Of a DNA stretch of 32,751 nucleotides, positions 24,693 through 32,751 are shown piece by piece. Made by a program: the position numbers and the translations under genes. The notes under the pieces were generated by a model. That model was not told the origin of the DNA. It made no database searches and was given only the letters and a program-made list of their open reading frames with translations. Source of the DNA: Deltaproteobacteria bacterium GWC2_65_14 (lineage in GTDB: Bacteria; Desulfobacterota; Deferrimicrobia; Deferrimicrobiales; Deferrimicrobiaceae). The DNA is taken from assembly GCA_001797615.1 (NCBI GenBank), contig MGPV01000020.1, forward strand, positions 23,040-55,790, read 5' to 3'. Position 1 is the first letter of the stretch. Each line of letters begins with the position of its first letter.

Positions 24693-25835
24693 CTATCCCC
24701 GGATGAGGCGCCGCGCGATGATCAGCCGCTGCACCTCGGAGGTTCCCTCCCCGATCTCGCAAAGCTTCGCGTCCCGCATGTAGCGCTCGACGGGGTATTC
24801 CCGGGTGTACCCGTATCCCCCGAAGATCTGCACCGCCTTGATCGTCGCCCGCATCGCCGCCTCCGATGCGAAGAGCTTGGCCATGGCCGCCTCCTGGGCG
24901 TAAGGCTTCCCCCGGTCCTTCAGGTAGGCCGCCCGCATCGTCATCAGGTCGGCAGCCTCCAGCTCGGTGACCGCGTCCGCGACCATCCACTGGATCGCCT
25001 GGAAGCTTGCGATCGGCTGGCCGAACTGCTGCCGCTCCTTCGCGTAGGCGATCGCCTCCTCCATCGCCCCGAGCCCGATCCCCGCGGCGAGCGCGGCGAT
25101 CGAGATCCGCCCCCCCGCGAGGTTGCGCATCGTGTCCCGGAATCCGGAGTTCACCTCTCCGATCACGCTCCCGGGCCGGACCTCGAGATCCTCGAAGACC
25201 AGCTCCGCGGTGTCCGACGAGCGCATCCCCAGCTTGTGGAGCGTCTTCCCCGTGGAGAGCCCCGGGGTTCCCGCCTCCACGAGGAAGGCGGTGACCCCGT
25301 CCCGTCCCTTTCCCTTGTCGGTCACCGCCAGGATCACATAGACGCTGCCGACTTTTCCATGGGTAATGAACATCTTGCTGCCGTGGATCACCCACCGGTC
25401 GCCTTTCCACTCCGCGCGGGTCCGCATGTTCAGGGAATCGGACCCGGACCCGGGCTCGGTGAGCGCCCAGGCCCCGAGCATCCTGCCGGAAGCCAGCTCC
25501 GGGAGGTACTTCTTCCGGATCGCCTCCGAGCCGAAGGAGAGGATGTGGGCGGTGCAGAGGGAGTTGTGGGCGGCGACGGTGAGCCCCAGGGAGCCGTCCC
25601 CCTTGCCGATCTCCTCCACCGCGATCGAGTAGCTGATCGTGTCCATCCCGGACCCGCCGTACTCCTCGGGGACCATGACCCCCAGGAGCCCCAGCTCCCC
25701 GAGCCGGGCCACCGTGGCGGACGGGAACTCCCCCTCCTCGTCCCACCGGCGGGCATGGGGGCGGACCTCCTTCTCGACGAAGGATCGGACCGTCTCCCGG
25801 AGCGCCCGGTGCTCCGGTTTCAGCTCGAAATCCAT
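24693..25835 (-). CDS. acyl-CoA dehydrogenase (first of three paralogues by coordinate)
   Basis: A 380-residue flavoprotein oxidising an acyl-CoA to the 2,3-enoyl-CoA. The three family domains are visible: the N-terminal helices, the middle beta domain with [10 protein letters not shown] and KMFITHG, and the C-terminal helices with [38 protein letters not shown] and the catalytic-base motif EGTSEVQR (Glu363) follow. Isovaleryl-CoA dehydrogenases lack Glu at this site, so it is not of that type. It has IGEGTSE where its two upstream paralogues have IYEGTSE, suggesting a different substrate. The DUF35 gene ends 12 bp upstream. Confidence 0.92.
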   Translation of the reverse strand: MDFELKPEHRALRETVRSFVEKEVRPHARRWDEEGEFPSATVARLGELGLLGVMVPEEYGGSGMDTISYSIAVEEIGKGDGSLGLTVAAHNSLCTAHILSFGSEAIRKKYLPELASGRMLGAWALTEPGSGSDSLNMRTRAEWKGDRWVIHGSKMFITHGKVGSVYVILAVTDKGKGRDGVTAFLVEAGTPGLSTGKTLHKLGMRSSDTAELVFEDLEVRPGSVIGEVNSGFRDTMRNLAGGRISIAALAAGIGLGAMEEAIAYAKERQQFGQPIASFQAIQWMVADAVTELEAADLMTMRAAYLKDRGKPYAQEAAMAKLFASEAAMRATIKAVQIFGGYGYTREYPVERYMRDAKLCEIGEGTSEVQRLIIARRLIRG

Positions 25836-25847
25836 GGGTCCCCTGCG

Positions 25848-26405
25848 TCAGGCCGGCACGAAGTAGACGTCGGTCGGTTTGAGTTGCGAGTTCCGGCGGA
25901 ACTTCGCCCGGATCTTCATCCCGATCCTGATGTCCTCCGGGTTCTCGACCCCGATCAGGCGGGCGAGGAGCAGCGTGTCGGCGCCGTCGAACTCCACCAG
26001 GACCAGGTGGAACGGGGTCTCCTTCAGGAATGCCTCGCTGCCGAAGAAGCAGGTGGTGAAGGTGTGGACCCTCCCCTCCTGGGGAAGCTCCACCCAGTCG
26101 GTCTCCTTGCCGCAGTTCGCGCAGTGGAGCCGGGGGGTGGCGTAGGTGTACCGGCAGCCGCCGCAGCGGGTGCCCAGGAGCCTCTTGTTCGCGAGTCCCG
26201 CGAAGAAGGGGGAGTCCTGGCCGTACGAGTGGAGGTACTCGACGGTATACGGATGCTTGATCACGATCGGGGACATCTTCTTCAGGTCGGAGAGATCCCT
26301 CGGGAAGGGGACGTTGAAGACCGTCGTTCCCGTCATCACCTCCTCGATCTTCGCGTTCCGGTCGTAGGACGGCGTCCTTCCCGGATTCTTCGTCTTCCTG
26401 GCCAT
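25848..26405 (-). CDS. DUF35 Zn-ribbon/OB-fold partner of thiolase-fold protein
   Basis: A 185-residue protein. About 65 N-terminal residues precede a rubredoxin-like zinc ribbon (C81, C84, C95, C98) and an OB-fold (GRVHTFTTCFFGSEAF, PFHLVLVEFDGADTLLLARL, MKIRAKFRR). DUF35 proteins form obligate complexes with thiolase-superfamily enzymes: archaeal acetoacetyl-CoA thiolase, benzoylsuccinyl-CoA thiolase BbsAB, steroid aldolase Ltp2-ChsH2. They place or channel the acyl-CoA. The ATG at 26405 lies two bases after the thiolase stop; the frame remains open further upstream only as a shadow of the thiolase gene. Confidence 0.88.
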   Translation of the reverse strand: MARKTKNPGRTPSYDRNAKIEEVMTGTTVFNVPFPRDLSDLKKMSPIVIKHPYTVEYLHSYGQDSPFFAGLANKRLLGTRCGGCRYTYATPRLHCANCGKETDWVELPQEGRVHTFTTCFFGSEAFLKETPFHLVLVEFDGADTLLLARLIGVENPEDIRIGMKIRAKFRRNSQLKPTDVYFVPA

Positions 26406-26407
26406 CT

Positions 26408-27694
26408 CTACCACCCCCGTTCCAGGATCGACACGGTGACGTAGGTCCCCGTGCCGGCATGGCTGTGGATCAGACCGCGATCCGCCTTTTTCAACTGCAG
26501 TTCCCCCGAGCCGAAGTGCTGCCGGATCCTCCCCTGGATCTGCCAGAAGGCGAACACGGCCTGCATGAGCCCGGTCGCCCCCACGGGGTGCCCGCAGGCG
26601 ATCAGCCCCCCGGAGGGGTTGATCGGGATCGTCCCCTTCTTCTTCAGCTTCAGGCCGTAGTCGATCTGCGGCAGGAAGGGATGCCCCTCCTCGACGAACG
26701 TTCCGCCGTCTCCGTACTTGCAGAGCGCCAGGTCCTCGTAGGTCTGGATCTCCGACGAGGTGTAGGCGTCGTGCAGCTCGATGAAGTCGATCTCCCGGAT
26801 CGGGTCCTTGATGCCGGCCATCTTGTAGGCCTGCAGCCCCGCGGATCGCCCCGCCCGGAAGGAGTGGACGCCGGGGTACTTCAGCTTCCCGTAGTCGCTC
26901 TCCTTTTCGTTGGGCGCCAGGATGACCTTCCCGTGCGGACGGTCGGCGAAGCGCATGAAATCGGTCCCCGTGCCGACCCCGCTGATCCGGACCGGCTTGT
27001 CGGTGAGCTTGAAGGCCGTCTCCTCGTCGGTCAGGATGCAGACCGCCGCCCCGTCCGACATCACGCAGATGTCCAGCAGCGTCAGCGGGTAGGCGACCAT
27101 CTGGGAGTCGCGCACATCCTGGATCGTGAGCTTCCGCCGCTTCTGGGCGTACGGGTTGTAGCAGGCGTTCCTGTGATTCTTCACCGACACCATCGCCATC
27201 TGCTCTACCGTGGTGCCGAACTCGTGCATGTGCCGGTTCACCATCATCGCGTAGTACCCCGAGTAGAAACCGCCGACGGGGTAGTCGAAGTTCGTGTCCG
27301 AGGCGTGCGCGATGAACTCGTTCCCCTTCCAGGTCTGGACCCGGGACATCGTCTCGAATCCGAAGACCACGCAGCAGTTCATCCGTCCCGAGGCCACCGC
27401 CTCCCACCCCGACTGGAAGGACAGCCCCCCGGTGGCGCCGCCGCCTTCCACCCGCTTGTTCGGCTTGGGGCAGAGACCGAGGTAGTCGGTCGCCATGATC
27501 CCCGCCATCAGCTGCCGAGTGAAGTGATCCGAGAAGTAGGAGGCGACCGAGCCGTCGATCGTCTCCCGCTTGAGCTTCGGAAGGTCGCCGTAGGCGTAGT
27601 CGAACGCCTCCTTGACCATCTTCTGGAAGGTCGCGTCCGGACGCGCCTTCTCGAACTTGCTGACTCCGCCCGATACCATGTAGACCGGTCTCAC
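26408..27694 (-). CDS. thiolase-superfamily protein lacking the nucleophilic Cys
   Basis: A 428-residue thiolase-fold protein. It keeps the second-half motifs IELHDAYTSSEI (H308) and NPSGGLIACGHPVGATG (H369), and ends with HSHAGTGTY instead of the CxG motif. The nucleophile region reads RVEGGGATGG where the family has VEAACASG, so Gly86 replaces the acyl-accepting Cys. It therefore probably does not perform ordinary thiolysis. A Claisen-independent retro-aldol, as in the DUF35-partnered aldolase Ltp2, is one candidate, although Ltp2 has also lost the histidines kept here. GTG start at 27694. The DUF35 partner follows at two bases. Confidence 0.82.
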   Translation of the reverse strand: MRPVYMVSGGVSKFEKARPDATFQKMVKEAFDYAYGDLPKLKRETIDGSVASYFSDHFTRQLMAGIMATDYLGLCPKPNKRVEGGGATGGLSFQSGWEAVASGRMNCCVVFGFETMSRVQTWKGNEFIAHASDTNFDYPVGGFYSGYYAMMVNRHMHEFGTTVEQMAMVSVKNHRNACYNPYAQKRRKLTIQDVRDSQMVAYPLTLLDICVMSDGAAVCILTDEETAFKLTDKPVRISGVGTGTDFMRFADRPHGKVILAPNEKESDYGKLKYPGVHSFRAGRSAGLQAYKMAGIKDPIREIDFIELHDAYTSSEIQTYEDLALCKYGDGGTFVEEGHPFLPQIDYGLKLKKKGTIPINPSGGLIACGHPVGATGLMQAVFAFWQIQGRIRQHFGSGELQLKKADRGLIHSHAGTGTYVTVSILERGW

Positions 27695-27741
27695 GATACC
27701 CTCCCCCGCTGATGTGGTGTCCGCATCCCGAACCCTTCCCG

Positions 27742-28185
27742 TCAGGCCCTCGGCCGGACCTTGTCGTTTACGTACGAAATGATCTCCGACAGGGGGGTCC
27801 CCGGCGTGAACACCCGGTCCACCCCCTTCTTCCGCAGACCCGGGATGTCGTCGTCGGGGATGATCCCTCCGCCGAAGACCACGACGTTTCTCATCTTCTT
27901 TTCCCGGAGCAGCTCCACCACCTTCGGGAAGAGGTAGTTGTGGGCACCGGAAAGGATCGACAGCCCGATCGCATCCACATCCTCCTGCACGGCGGCGTTC
28001 ACGATCATCTCCGGCGTCTGGTGGAGTCCCGTGTAGATCACCTCGAACCCGGCGTCGCGCAGCGCCCGTGCGATGATCTTCGCCCCCCGGTCGTGACCGT
28101 CCAGCCCCGGCTTTCCGACCAGGATCCGCACCTTCCGTTTCGGTTTTCCGCTTCCCCTCTTCGTCCGCGTGAGAGCGCTCGCCAT
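27742..28185 (-). CDS. B12-binding small subunit of acyl-CoA mutase
   Basis: A 147-residue cobalamin-binding domain. It has [15 protein letters not shown] with DxHxxG (D29, H31, G34), whose His ligates cobalt. The [14 protein letters not shown] loop and [13 protein letters not shown] at the nucleotide tail follow, then the [11 protein letters not shown] helix. It pairs with the large subunit encoded 20 bp upstream to make a split mutase, as in isobutyryl- and 2-hydroxyisobutyryl-CoA mutases and many archaeal and deltaproteobacterial methylmalonyl-CoA mutases. ATG at 28185 with AGGGGGG five bases upstream. A basic 18-residue N-terminal tail precedes the domain. Confidence 0.93.
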   Translation of the reverse strand: MASALTRTKRGSGKPKRKVRILVGKPGLDGHDRGAKIIARALRDAGFEVIYTGLHQTPEMIVNAAVQEDVDAIGLSILSGAHNYLFPKVVELLREKKMRNVVVFGGGIIPDDDIPGLRKKGVDRVFTPGTPLSEIISYVNDKVRPRA

Positions 28186-28205
28186 GGTTTCCCCCCTGGT
28201 TTGGA

Positions 28206-29885
28206 TCAGAACATCGCCGGGTCGGAATAGGTCCCCAGGGTCTCCCGGAACGCGTCGCAGATCTCCCCCAGGGTCACGTATTCCCGCACGGCTTCCAGAA
28301 TCACCGGCATCAGGTTCTCCGTGGAGCGGGATGCGTCCTTCAGCCGATCCAGGCACTGTCCGGCACGCTTCCCGTTTCGTTTCCTTCGGACCTCCCGCGT
28401 GCGGGCCACCTGCTTCCGTTCGACCTCCGGGTCGATCTTGAGCAGGGGGATGGGAGTCTCTCCTTCCATCGTGTAGCAGTTGACCCCCACGACCTTCTTC
28501 TCCCCCTTTTCCAGGAGCCGCTGGTAGTGGTAGGAGGCGTCGATGATCTCCCGCTGGGGGTACCCCTTCTTGACCGCCTCGACCATCCCCCCGAGATCGT
28601 CGATCTTTTGGATGTAGGCCATCGCTTTCTCTTCCATCCCGTTCGTGAGCCTCTCGACCAGGAAGGAGCCCCCGAGGGGGTCGATCGCGTTCGCCACCCC
28701 GGACTCCTCGGCCAGGATCTGCTGGGTCCGCAGGGCGATCGTCACCGCCTGCTCCGACGGAAGCGCCAGCGTCTCGTCCATCGAGTTCGTGTGGAGCGAC
28801 TGGGTCCCTCCGAGCACGCCCATCAGCCCCTGCAGCGCAACCCGGACGACGTTGTTGAAGGGCTGCTGGGCGGTCAGCGTCACCCCGGCGGTCTGGGTGT
28901 GGAACCTGAGCTTCCAGGAGTTCTCGTCCTTCGCCCGGAACCGCTCCCGCATGATCCTCGCCCACATCCGGCGCGCCGCGCGGTACTTCGCGATCTCCTC
29001 GAAGAAGTCCATGTGGGCGTTGAAGAAATAGGAAAGCCGGGGAGCGAACTTGTCCACGGGGATTCCGGCTTCGATCCCCGCCTGCACGTAGGCGATCCCG
29101 TCGGCGATCGTGAAGGCCAGCTCCTGGACGGCGGTGGATCCCGCCTCGCGGATGTGGTAGCCGCTGATGCTGATGGTGTTCCAGCGGGGGACGTGATCGG
29201 CGCAGTAGGCCATGATGTCGGTGATGATCCGCATCGAGGGATCGGGGGGGAAGATCCAGGAGTGCTGGGCGATATACTCCTTCAGGATGTCGTTCTGGAT
29301 CGTCCCGCCGATCTTCTTGGGGGAGACCCCCTGCTTCTCGGCCACCGCGATGTACATCGCCAGGAGGATCGCGGCGGGGGCGTTGATCGTCATCGAGGTG
29401 GTGACCCGGTCCAGCGGGATCCGGTGGAAGAGGATCTCCATGTCCTTCAGGGAATCGACCGCCACGCCGCAGACGCCGACCTCTCCGCGGGCCCGCGGAT
29501 GATCCGAGTCGTACCCCATCAGCGTGGGGAAGTGGAAGGCGGTGGAGAGCCCGGTCTGCCCTTCCTTCAGAAGGTAGCGGAATCTCGCGTTGGTGTCCTC
29601 GGCGGATCCGTAGCCTGCGAACTGCCGCATGGTCCAGAGGCGCCCGCGGTACATGGAGGGCTGGACCCCCCGGGTGTACGGGTACTCCCCGGGGAAGGAC
29701 AGATCCTTCAGGTAGTCGAAGGTCCCGAGGTCGTCCGGGCCGTACAGCGGTGCGATCTCCTCGTCGGAGACGGTGGAAAATCTCGAAAGGCGCTCCGGGG
29801 ATTTTCCCAGAACGGGGGAGAGCGTCTCCTTCTCCCACCGCTTCCGCCGCTGTGATGCGCTCCCCATCTTCTTCCGGTCGTACAC
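28206..29885 (-). CDS. methylmalonyl-CoA mutase family large subunit, isobutyryl-CoA mutase-type active site
   Basis: A 559-residue substrate-binding TIM-barrel subunit of an adenosylcobalamin mutase. The numbering coincides with P. shermanii methylmalonyl-CoA mutase: T85, R87, S114, S164, T166, T195, Q197, N236, Y243, H244, R283, S285 and F287 are all conserved. Substrate-selecting Tyr89 and Arg207 are instead Phe89 (TMRQFAGYG) and Gln207 (EYIAQHSW), the isobutyryl-CoA mutase pair. FDLP is changed to FHFP (H118). GTG start at 29885, eight bases after GGAGG. The small subunit, MeaB and adenosyltransferase are in the same operon. No epimerase is nearby. Confidence 0.93.
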   Translation of the reverse strand: MYDRKKMGSASQRRKRWEKETLSPVLGKSPERLSRFSTVSDEEIAPLYGPDDLGTFDYLKDLSFPGEYPYTRGVQPSMYRGRLWTMRQFAGYGSAEDTNARFRYLLKEGQTGLSTAFHFPTLMGYDSDHPRARGEVGVCGVAVDSLKDMEILFHRIPLDRVTTSMTINAPAAILLAMYIAVAEKQGVSPKKIGGTIQNDILKEYIAQHSWIFPPDPSMRIITDIMAYCADHVPRWNTISISGYHIREAGSTAVQELAFTIADGIAYVQAGIEAGIPVDKFAPRLSYFFNAHMDFFEEIAKYRAARRMWARIMRERFRAKDENSWKLRFHTQTAGVTLTAQQPFNNVVRVALQGLMGVLGGTQSLHTNSMDETLALPSEQAVTIALRTQQILAEESGVANAIDPLGGSFLVERLTNGMEEKAMAYIQKIDDLGGMVEAVKKGYPQREIIDASYHYQRLLEKGEKKVVGVNCYTMEGETPIPLLKIDPEVERKQVARTREVRRKRNGKRAGQCLDRLKDASRSTENLMPVILEAVREYVTLGEICDAFRETLGTYSDPAMF

Positions 29886-29898
29886 GGCATCCCCCTCC

Positions 29899-30438
29899 TT
29901 ATCGCTCCACCCCTACGCGGGCGTCGACTCCCTTCGCGTAGTAGTGCTTCACTTCCCGCATCTCCGTGACCAGGTCGGCCAGCTCCAGGAACTCGGGGGG
30001 CGCCCCCCTTCCGGTCAGCAGGATCTCCATCCCTTCCGGCTTCCTCCGCAGCAGGTCGACGACCTCCCCGACGGGAAGGAGCCCGAAATCGACCGCGCAG
30101 TTGATCTCGTCGAGGACCACGATGTCGGCGCGCTTCCCGAGGATCGCCTGCCTGGCGAGCTCCCATCCCTCCCGGGCCAGGCGGACATCCTCCGGGTCCG
30201 GGTTTCCGCGGTTGACGAAGGTGTCCCTCCCCGCCTGGTGGATCTCGACGTAGGGGGAAAGCATCTCCACCCCTTTGAGCTCTCCGTAGTCGATCCACCC
30301 TTTCATGAACTGGATGATGACGGTCCTGAGGCCGTGCCCGGCGGCCCTCAGGGAGAGCCCCAGCGCGGCGGTCGTCTTCCCCTTGCCGTTCCCGGTGTAG
30401 ACCTGGATGTACCCTTTGCCGATGGCGCCCGCGGTCAT
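29899..30438 (-). CDS. CobO/BtuR-type corrinoid adenosyltransferase
   Basis: A 179-residue ATP:cob(I)alamin adenosyltransferase making the adenosylcobalamin cofactor. The P-loop is [14 protein letters not shown] (16-23), followed by [11 protein letters not shown], then [18 protein letters not shown] and [22 protein letters not shown], all standard for the CobA/BtuR family. It lies 13 bp before the mutase gene and its ATG overlaps the upstream acyl-CoA dehydrogenase stop (ATGA). With no cobalamin biosynthesis genes nearby, it probably supplies or regenerates cofactor for this mutase. Confidence 0.94.
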   Translation of the reverse strand: MTAGAIGKGYIQVYTGNGKGKTTAALGLSLRAAGHGLRTVIIQFMKGWIDYGELKGVEMLSPYVEIHQAGRDTFVNRGNPDPEDVRLAREGWELARQAILGKRADIVVLDEINCAVDFGLLPVGEVVDLLRRKPEGMEILLTGRGAPPEFLELADLVTEMREVKHYYAKGVDARVGVER

Positions 30439-31583
30439 GCGCCGTGTCTCCCCAGCAGGTCCCGCGCGACGACGATCCGCTGGATCTCGGAGGTCCCCTC
30501 GTAGATGGTAGCCACCTTGATGTCCCGCAGGTGACGCTCCAACGGGTAATCCCGGATATACCCGTATCCGCCCAGGATCTGGACCGCCTTGTGGCATGCC
30601 CGGTTCCCCGCCTCCGTGGCGAAGACCTTCGCCATCGAGGCCTCCCGGCCGAACGGCTGCCCCCGCTCCTTCCTGTAGGCCGCACGGCAGATCAACAGCC
30701 ACGAGGCGTCGACCTCCGTGGCGGAATCGGCGAGCATGAACTGGATCGCCTGGAACTCCGAGATCGGCTGCCCGAACTGCTTCCGCTCCTTCGCATAGGC
30801 CGCCGCCGAATCGAGCGCGGCGCGGGCGATTCCGACGGCCTGGGCGGCGATCCCGATCCGGCCGCCGTCGAGCGCGCTCATCGCGATCCGGAACCCCTCC
30901 CCCGGGCTTCCCAGCATGGCCTTGTCCGGCACCCGGCAATCCTCCAGGGCAAGCGACACGGTGGCGGAGCCTTTCAGCCCCATCTTCCGCTCCGGCTTGC
31001 CGACGGTCAGCCCCTTCGCTCCCCCCTCCACGAGGAAGGCGCTGATCTCCTTCCGGTCCCCCTTCCCGGTCACCGCCATGACGATCGTCACGGCCGCCCG
31101 GTCCCCGTTCGTGATGAAGACCTTGTTCCCGTTCAGCACGAAGGAGTCTCCGTCCCGCACCGCCGTCGTGGAGATCGCCTGCGCGTCGGACCCGGCCTCC
31201 GGCTCGGTCAGCGCGAAGGCGCCGATTCCGTCCGTCGCGGAGGCAAGCGCCGGGAGATATCGATTCCGCTGCTCCTCGTTCCCGAACCGCCAGATCGTCT
31301 CCCCCACCATGCTGCTGACCGCCAGGATGACCGCCGTGGAGGCGCAGCCGGAGGCGATCTCCGACAGCGCCAGGCTGTAGGCCACGGCGCCGGTCTCCGA
31401 TCCACCGTACTCCGCGGGGAAGAGCATCCCCATCAGCCCGAGCTCGGCCAGCTTCCGGATGTTCTCTTCCGGGAACCGCGCCGACTCGTCGACTTCCGCC
31501 GCCCCGGGGGCGAACTCCTTCCGGGCGAGGGACCGGACCATTTCCCGGATCTGGGACTGCTCTTCCGTCAGGGTGAAGTCCAC
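30435..31583 (-). CDS. acyl-CoA dehydrogenase (second paralogue)
   Basis: 382 residues with the full three-domain fold: EYGGSETGAVAYSLALSEIA, FALTEPEAGSDA, NKVFITNGD, and KERKQFGQPISEFQAIQFML. GGYGYIRDYPLERHLRDIK follows, with the catalytic Glu362 in IYEGTSEIQR, the short-chain/butyryl-type arrangement. It is most similar by eye to the gene just upstream (both share GGRIGIAAQAVGIAR), suggesting tandem duplication. Residues such as RKERGQPFGREASM differ from it, so substrates may have diverged. Seven bases separate it from that paralogue, and the stop overlaps the adenosyltransferase start. Confidence 0.92.
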   Translation of the reverse strand: MDFTLTEEQSQIREMVRSLARKEFAPGAAEVDESARFPEENIRKLAELGLMGMLFPAEYGGSETGAVAYSLALSEIASGCASTAVILAVSSMVGETIWRFGNEEQRNRYLPALASATDGIGAFALTEPEAGSDAQAISTTAVRDGDSFVLNGNKVFITNGDRAAVTIVMAVTGKGDRKEISAFLVEGGAKGLTVGKPERKMGLKGSATVSLALEDCRVPDKAMLGSPGEGFRIAMSALDGGRIGIAAQAVGIARAALDSAAAYAKERKQFGQPISEFQAIQFMLADSATEVDASWLLICRAAYRKERGQPFGREASMAKVFATEAGNRACHKAVQILGGYGYIRDYPLERHLRDIKVATIYEGTSEIQRIVVARDLLGRHGA

Positions 31584-31590
31584 GGCATCC

Positions 31591-32733
31591 TCAGTCCTTC
31601 AGCAGCGCGGAGGCGATCACCATCCGCTGCACCTCGGAGGTCCCCTCGTAGATCTCGGTGATCTTCGCGTCCCGGAAGTGCCTCTCCGCGGGGTATTCCT
31701 TGATGTACCCGTACCCCCCGTGGATCTGGATCCCCTTGACGCCCGCGCGCATGGCCGTCTCGGAGGCGTAGAGCTTCGCCATGGAGGACTCCTTCGAATG
31801 GCGGGCCTTCCGGTCCTTGAGCCACGCGGCGCGGTAGATCAGCATCCTCGCCGCCTCGATCTCGGTGGCCATGTCGGCGAGCATCCACTGGATCGCCTGG
31901 AAGTTCGCGATCGGCTGTCCGAACTGCTTCCGCTCCTTTGCGTAGGCGAGCGCATCCTCCAGGGAAGCGCGGGCGATCCCGACCGCCTGGGCGGCGATCC
32001 CGATCCGCCCTCCGTCCAGGGTGTGCATGGCGACCTTGAACCCGTCCCCATCCTGCCCCAGCCGGTTCTCCACCGGGATCTTCACGTCCTCGAGGATGAT
32101 CGAGGCGGTAGCCGATGCGTTAATTCCCATTTTTTTCTCATTTTTTCCAACGGTTACACCCTCGTATTTCATGTCCAGGATGAAGGCTGTGATCCCTTTG
32201 TGTTTCTTCTCCCGGTCGGTCATCGCGAAGAGGACGCAGCTGTCGGCCTGGGGGGCGTTCGTGATGAAGTTCTTGGTTCCGTTCACCACGTAGTGCTCGC
32301 CGTTGCGGACGGCGGTCGTCTTCTGGGACCCGGCGTCGGACCCGGCGCCGGGCTCCGTCAGGCCGAAGCATCCCAGCTTCTTCCCCGAGGCAAGAGGTGT
32401 GAGGTACTTCTCCTTCTGCTCCTCGGTGCCGAACCTGAGGATCGGGTCGCAGGCCAGGGAGTTGTTCACCGACAGGATCACGCCGGTCGAGGCGCAGGCT
32501 CTCGAGATCTCCTCCATCGCGATGGCGTAGCAGATATTGTCCATCCCCGCGCCGCCGTACTCCTCCGGCACGGCGACCCCCATCAGCCCGAGCTCCGCCA
32601 TCTGGCGGACAAGCTCCTCGGGGTAGCGGCCGGTCTCGTCGAGTTCGGCGGCCTTCGGCAGGACCTCCTTCTGCGCGAAGGTCCGCGCCATGTCCTGGAT
32701 CATCTGCTGTTCTTCGGTCAGGTCGAAGACCAT
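31591..32733 (-). CDS. acyl-CoA dehydrogenase (third paralogue, first transcribed in window)
   Basis: 380 residues, complete. It shows EYGGAGMDNICYAIAMEEIS, FGLTEPGAGSDAGS, NGTKNFITNAP, KERKQFGQPIANFQAIQWML, and GGYGYIKEYPAERHFRDAK. The catalytic Glu363 lies in [10 protein letters not shown]; this pattern is typical of short-chain acyl-CoA (butyryl-CoA) dehydrogenases. ATG at 32733 follows ATGGGGG; only 18 bases remain to the window edge, so promoter and any earlier operon genes are outside. A short AT-rich stretch at 32110-32160 uses AAA-rich codons (KKM near residue 200). No electron-transfer flavoprotein genes are in view. Confidence 0.93.
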   Translation of the reverse strand: MVFDLTEEQQMIQDMARTFAQKEVLPKAAELDETGRYPEELVRQMAELGLMGVAVPEEYGGAGMDNICYAIAMEEISRACASTGVILSVNNSLACDPILRFGTEEQKEKYLTPLASGKKLGCFGLTEPGAGSDAGSQKTTAVRNGEHYVVNGTKNFITNAPQADSCVLFAMTDREKKHKGITAFILDMKYEGVTVGKNEKKMGINASATASIILEDVKIPVENRLGQDGDGFKVAMHTLDGGRIGIAAQAVGIARASLEDALAYAKERKQFGQPIANFQAIQWMLADMATEIEAARMLIYRAAWLKDRKARHSKESSMAKLYASETAMRAGVKGIQIHGGYGYIKEYPAERHFRDAKITEIYEGTSEVQRMVIASALLKD

Positions 32734-32751
32734 GGTTCCCCCATCCTTCGA

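Noticed and set aside
26406-27407. Extension of the DUF35 frame into the thiolase region
   Set aside because: The extra residues are an alternative frame of the thiolase gene and do not resemble DUF35. The ATG at 26405 follows the thiolase stop by two bases.

Overview
The window is a GC-rich bacterial chromosome segment with tightly packed genes, many GTG/TTG starts, and frequent 1-8 bp gene overlaps. Three things point to an uncultured deltaproteobacterial lineage (Desulfuromonadota-like): the order infC-rpmI-rplT-pheS-pheT-ihfA-merR, the surE-pcm-nlpD cluster, and proteins such as a receiver-DUF4388-GTPase-like fusion. This placement is inferred from gene content; no rRNA is present. There is no CRISPR array, insertion sequence or integrase, and no gene-free stretch longer than 300 bp.

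Plus strand, 1-13259: The left edge cuts infC. It is followed by L35, L20, both PheRS subunits, IHF-alpha (with a probable own promoter inside pheT), a MerR-like regulator and a small mannose-phosphate-isomerase-type cupin. Next come tRNA-Pro(GGG), surE, pcm, a LysM/M23 lipoprotein, apt and tRNA-Arg(CCT). A small excisionase-like HTH gene runs convergently into the tRNA-Arg 3' end. Then follow an M50-type membrane protease, a membrane diguanylate cyclase with a four-cysteine insert, a dGTPase-like HD hydrolase and a SAM methyltransferase.

Minus strand, 13302-21670: A GH57 glycosidase and a membrane TPR protein share a probable promoter. Upstream of them lies miaB-DUF151-(GAF/degenerate GGDEF)-(receiver/DUF4388/pseudo-GTPase). 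Both signalling proteins have lost catalytic residues of their families and look like a co-transcribed scaffold or sensor pair. miaB has a near-perfect extended -10 so close to its ATG that the transcript would be almost leaderless.

Minus strand, 21740-32733: This is one long acyl-CoA catabolic operon. It holds three acyl-CoA dehydrogenases, a corrinoid adenosyltransferase, split B12 mutase subunits, a thiolase-fold protein with a DUF35 Zn-ribbon/OB partner, MeaB and a two-subunit CoA-transferase.

Two observations change the obvious reading of that operon. The 'methylmalonyl-CoA mutase' large subunit carries Phe89/Gln207, the isobutyryl-CoA mutase signature, instead of Tyr89/Arg207. The thiolase has Gly where the nucleophilic Cys should be. 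No epimerase or propionyl-CoA carboxylase is present. The operon may therefore isomerise a branched acyl-CoA and cleave it by a non-classical thiolase-fold enzyme, rather than perform the standard propionate route.
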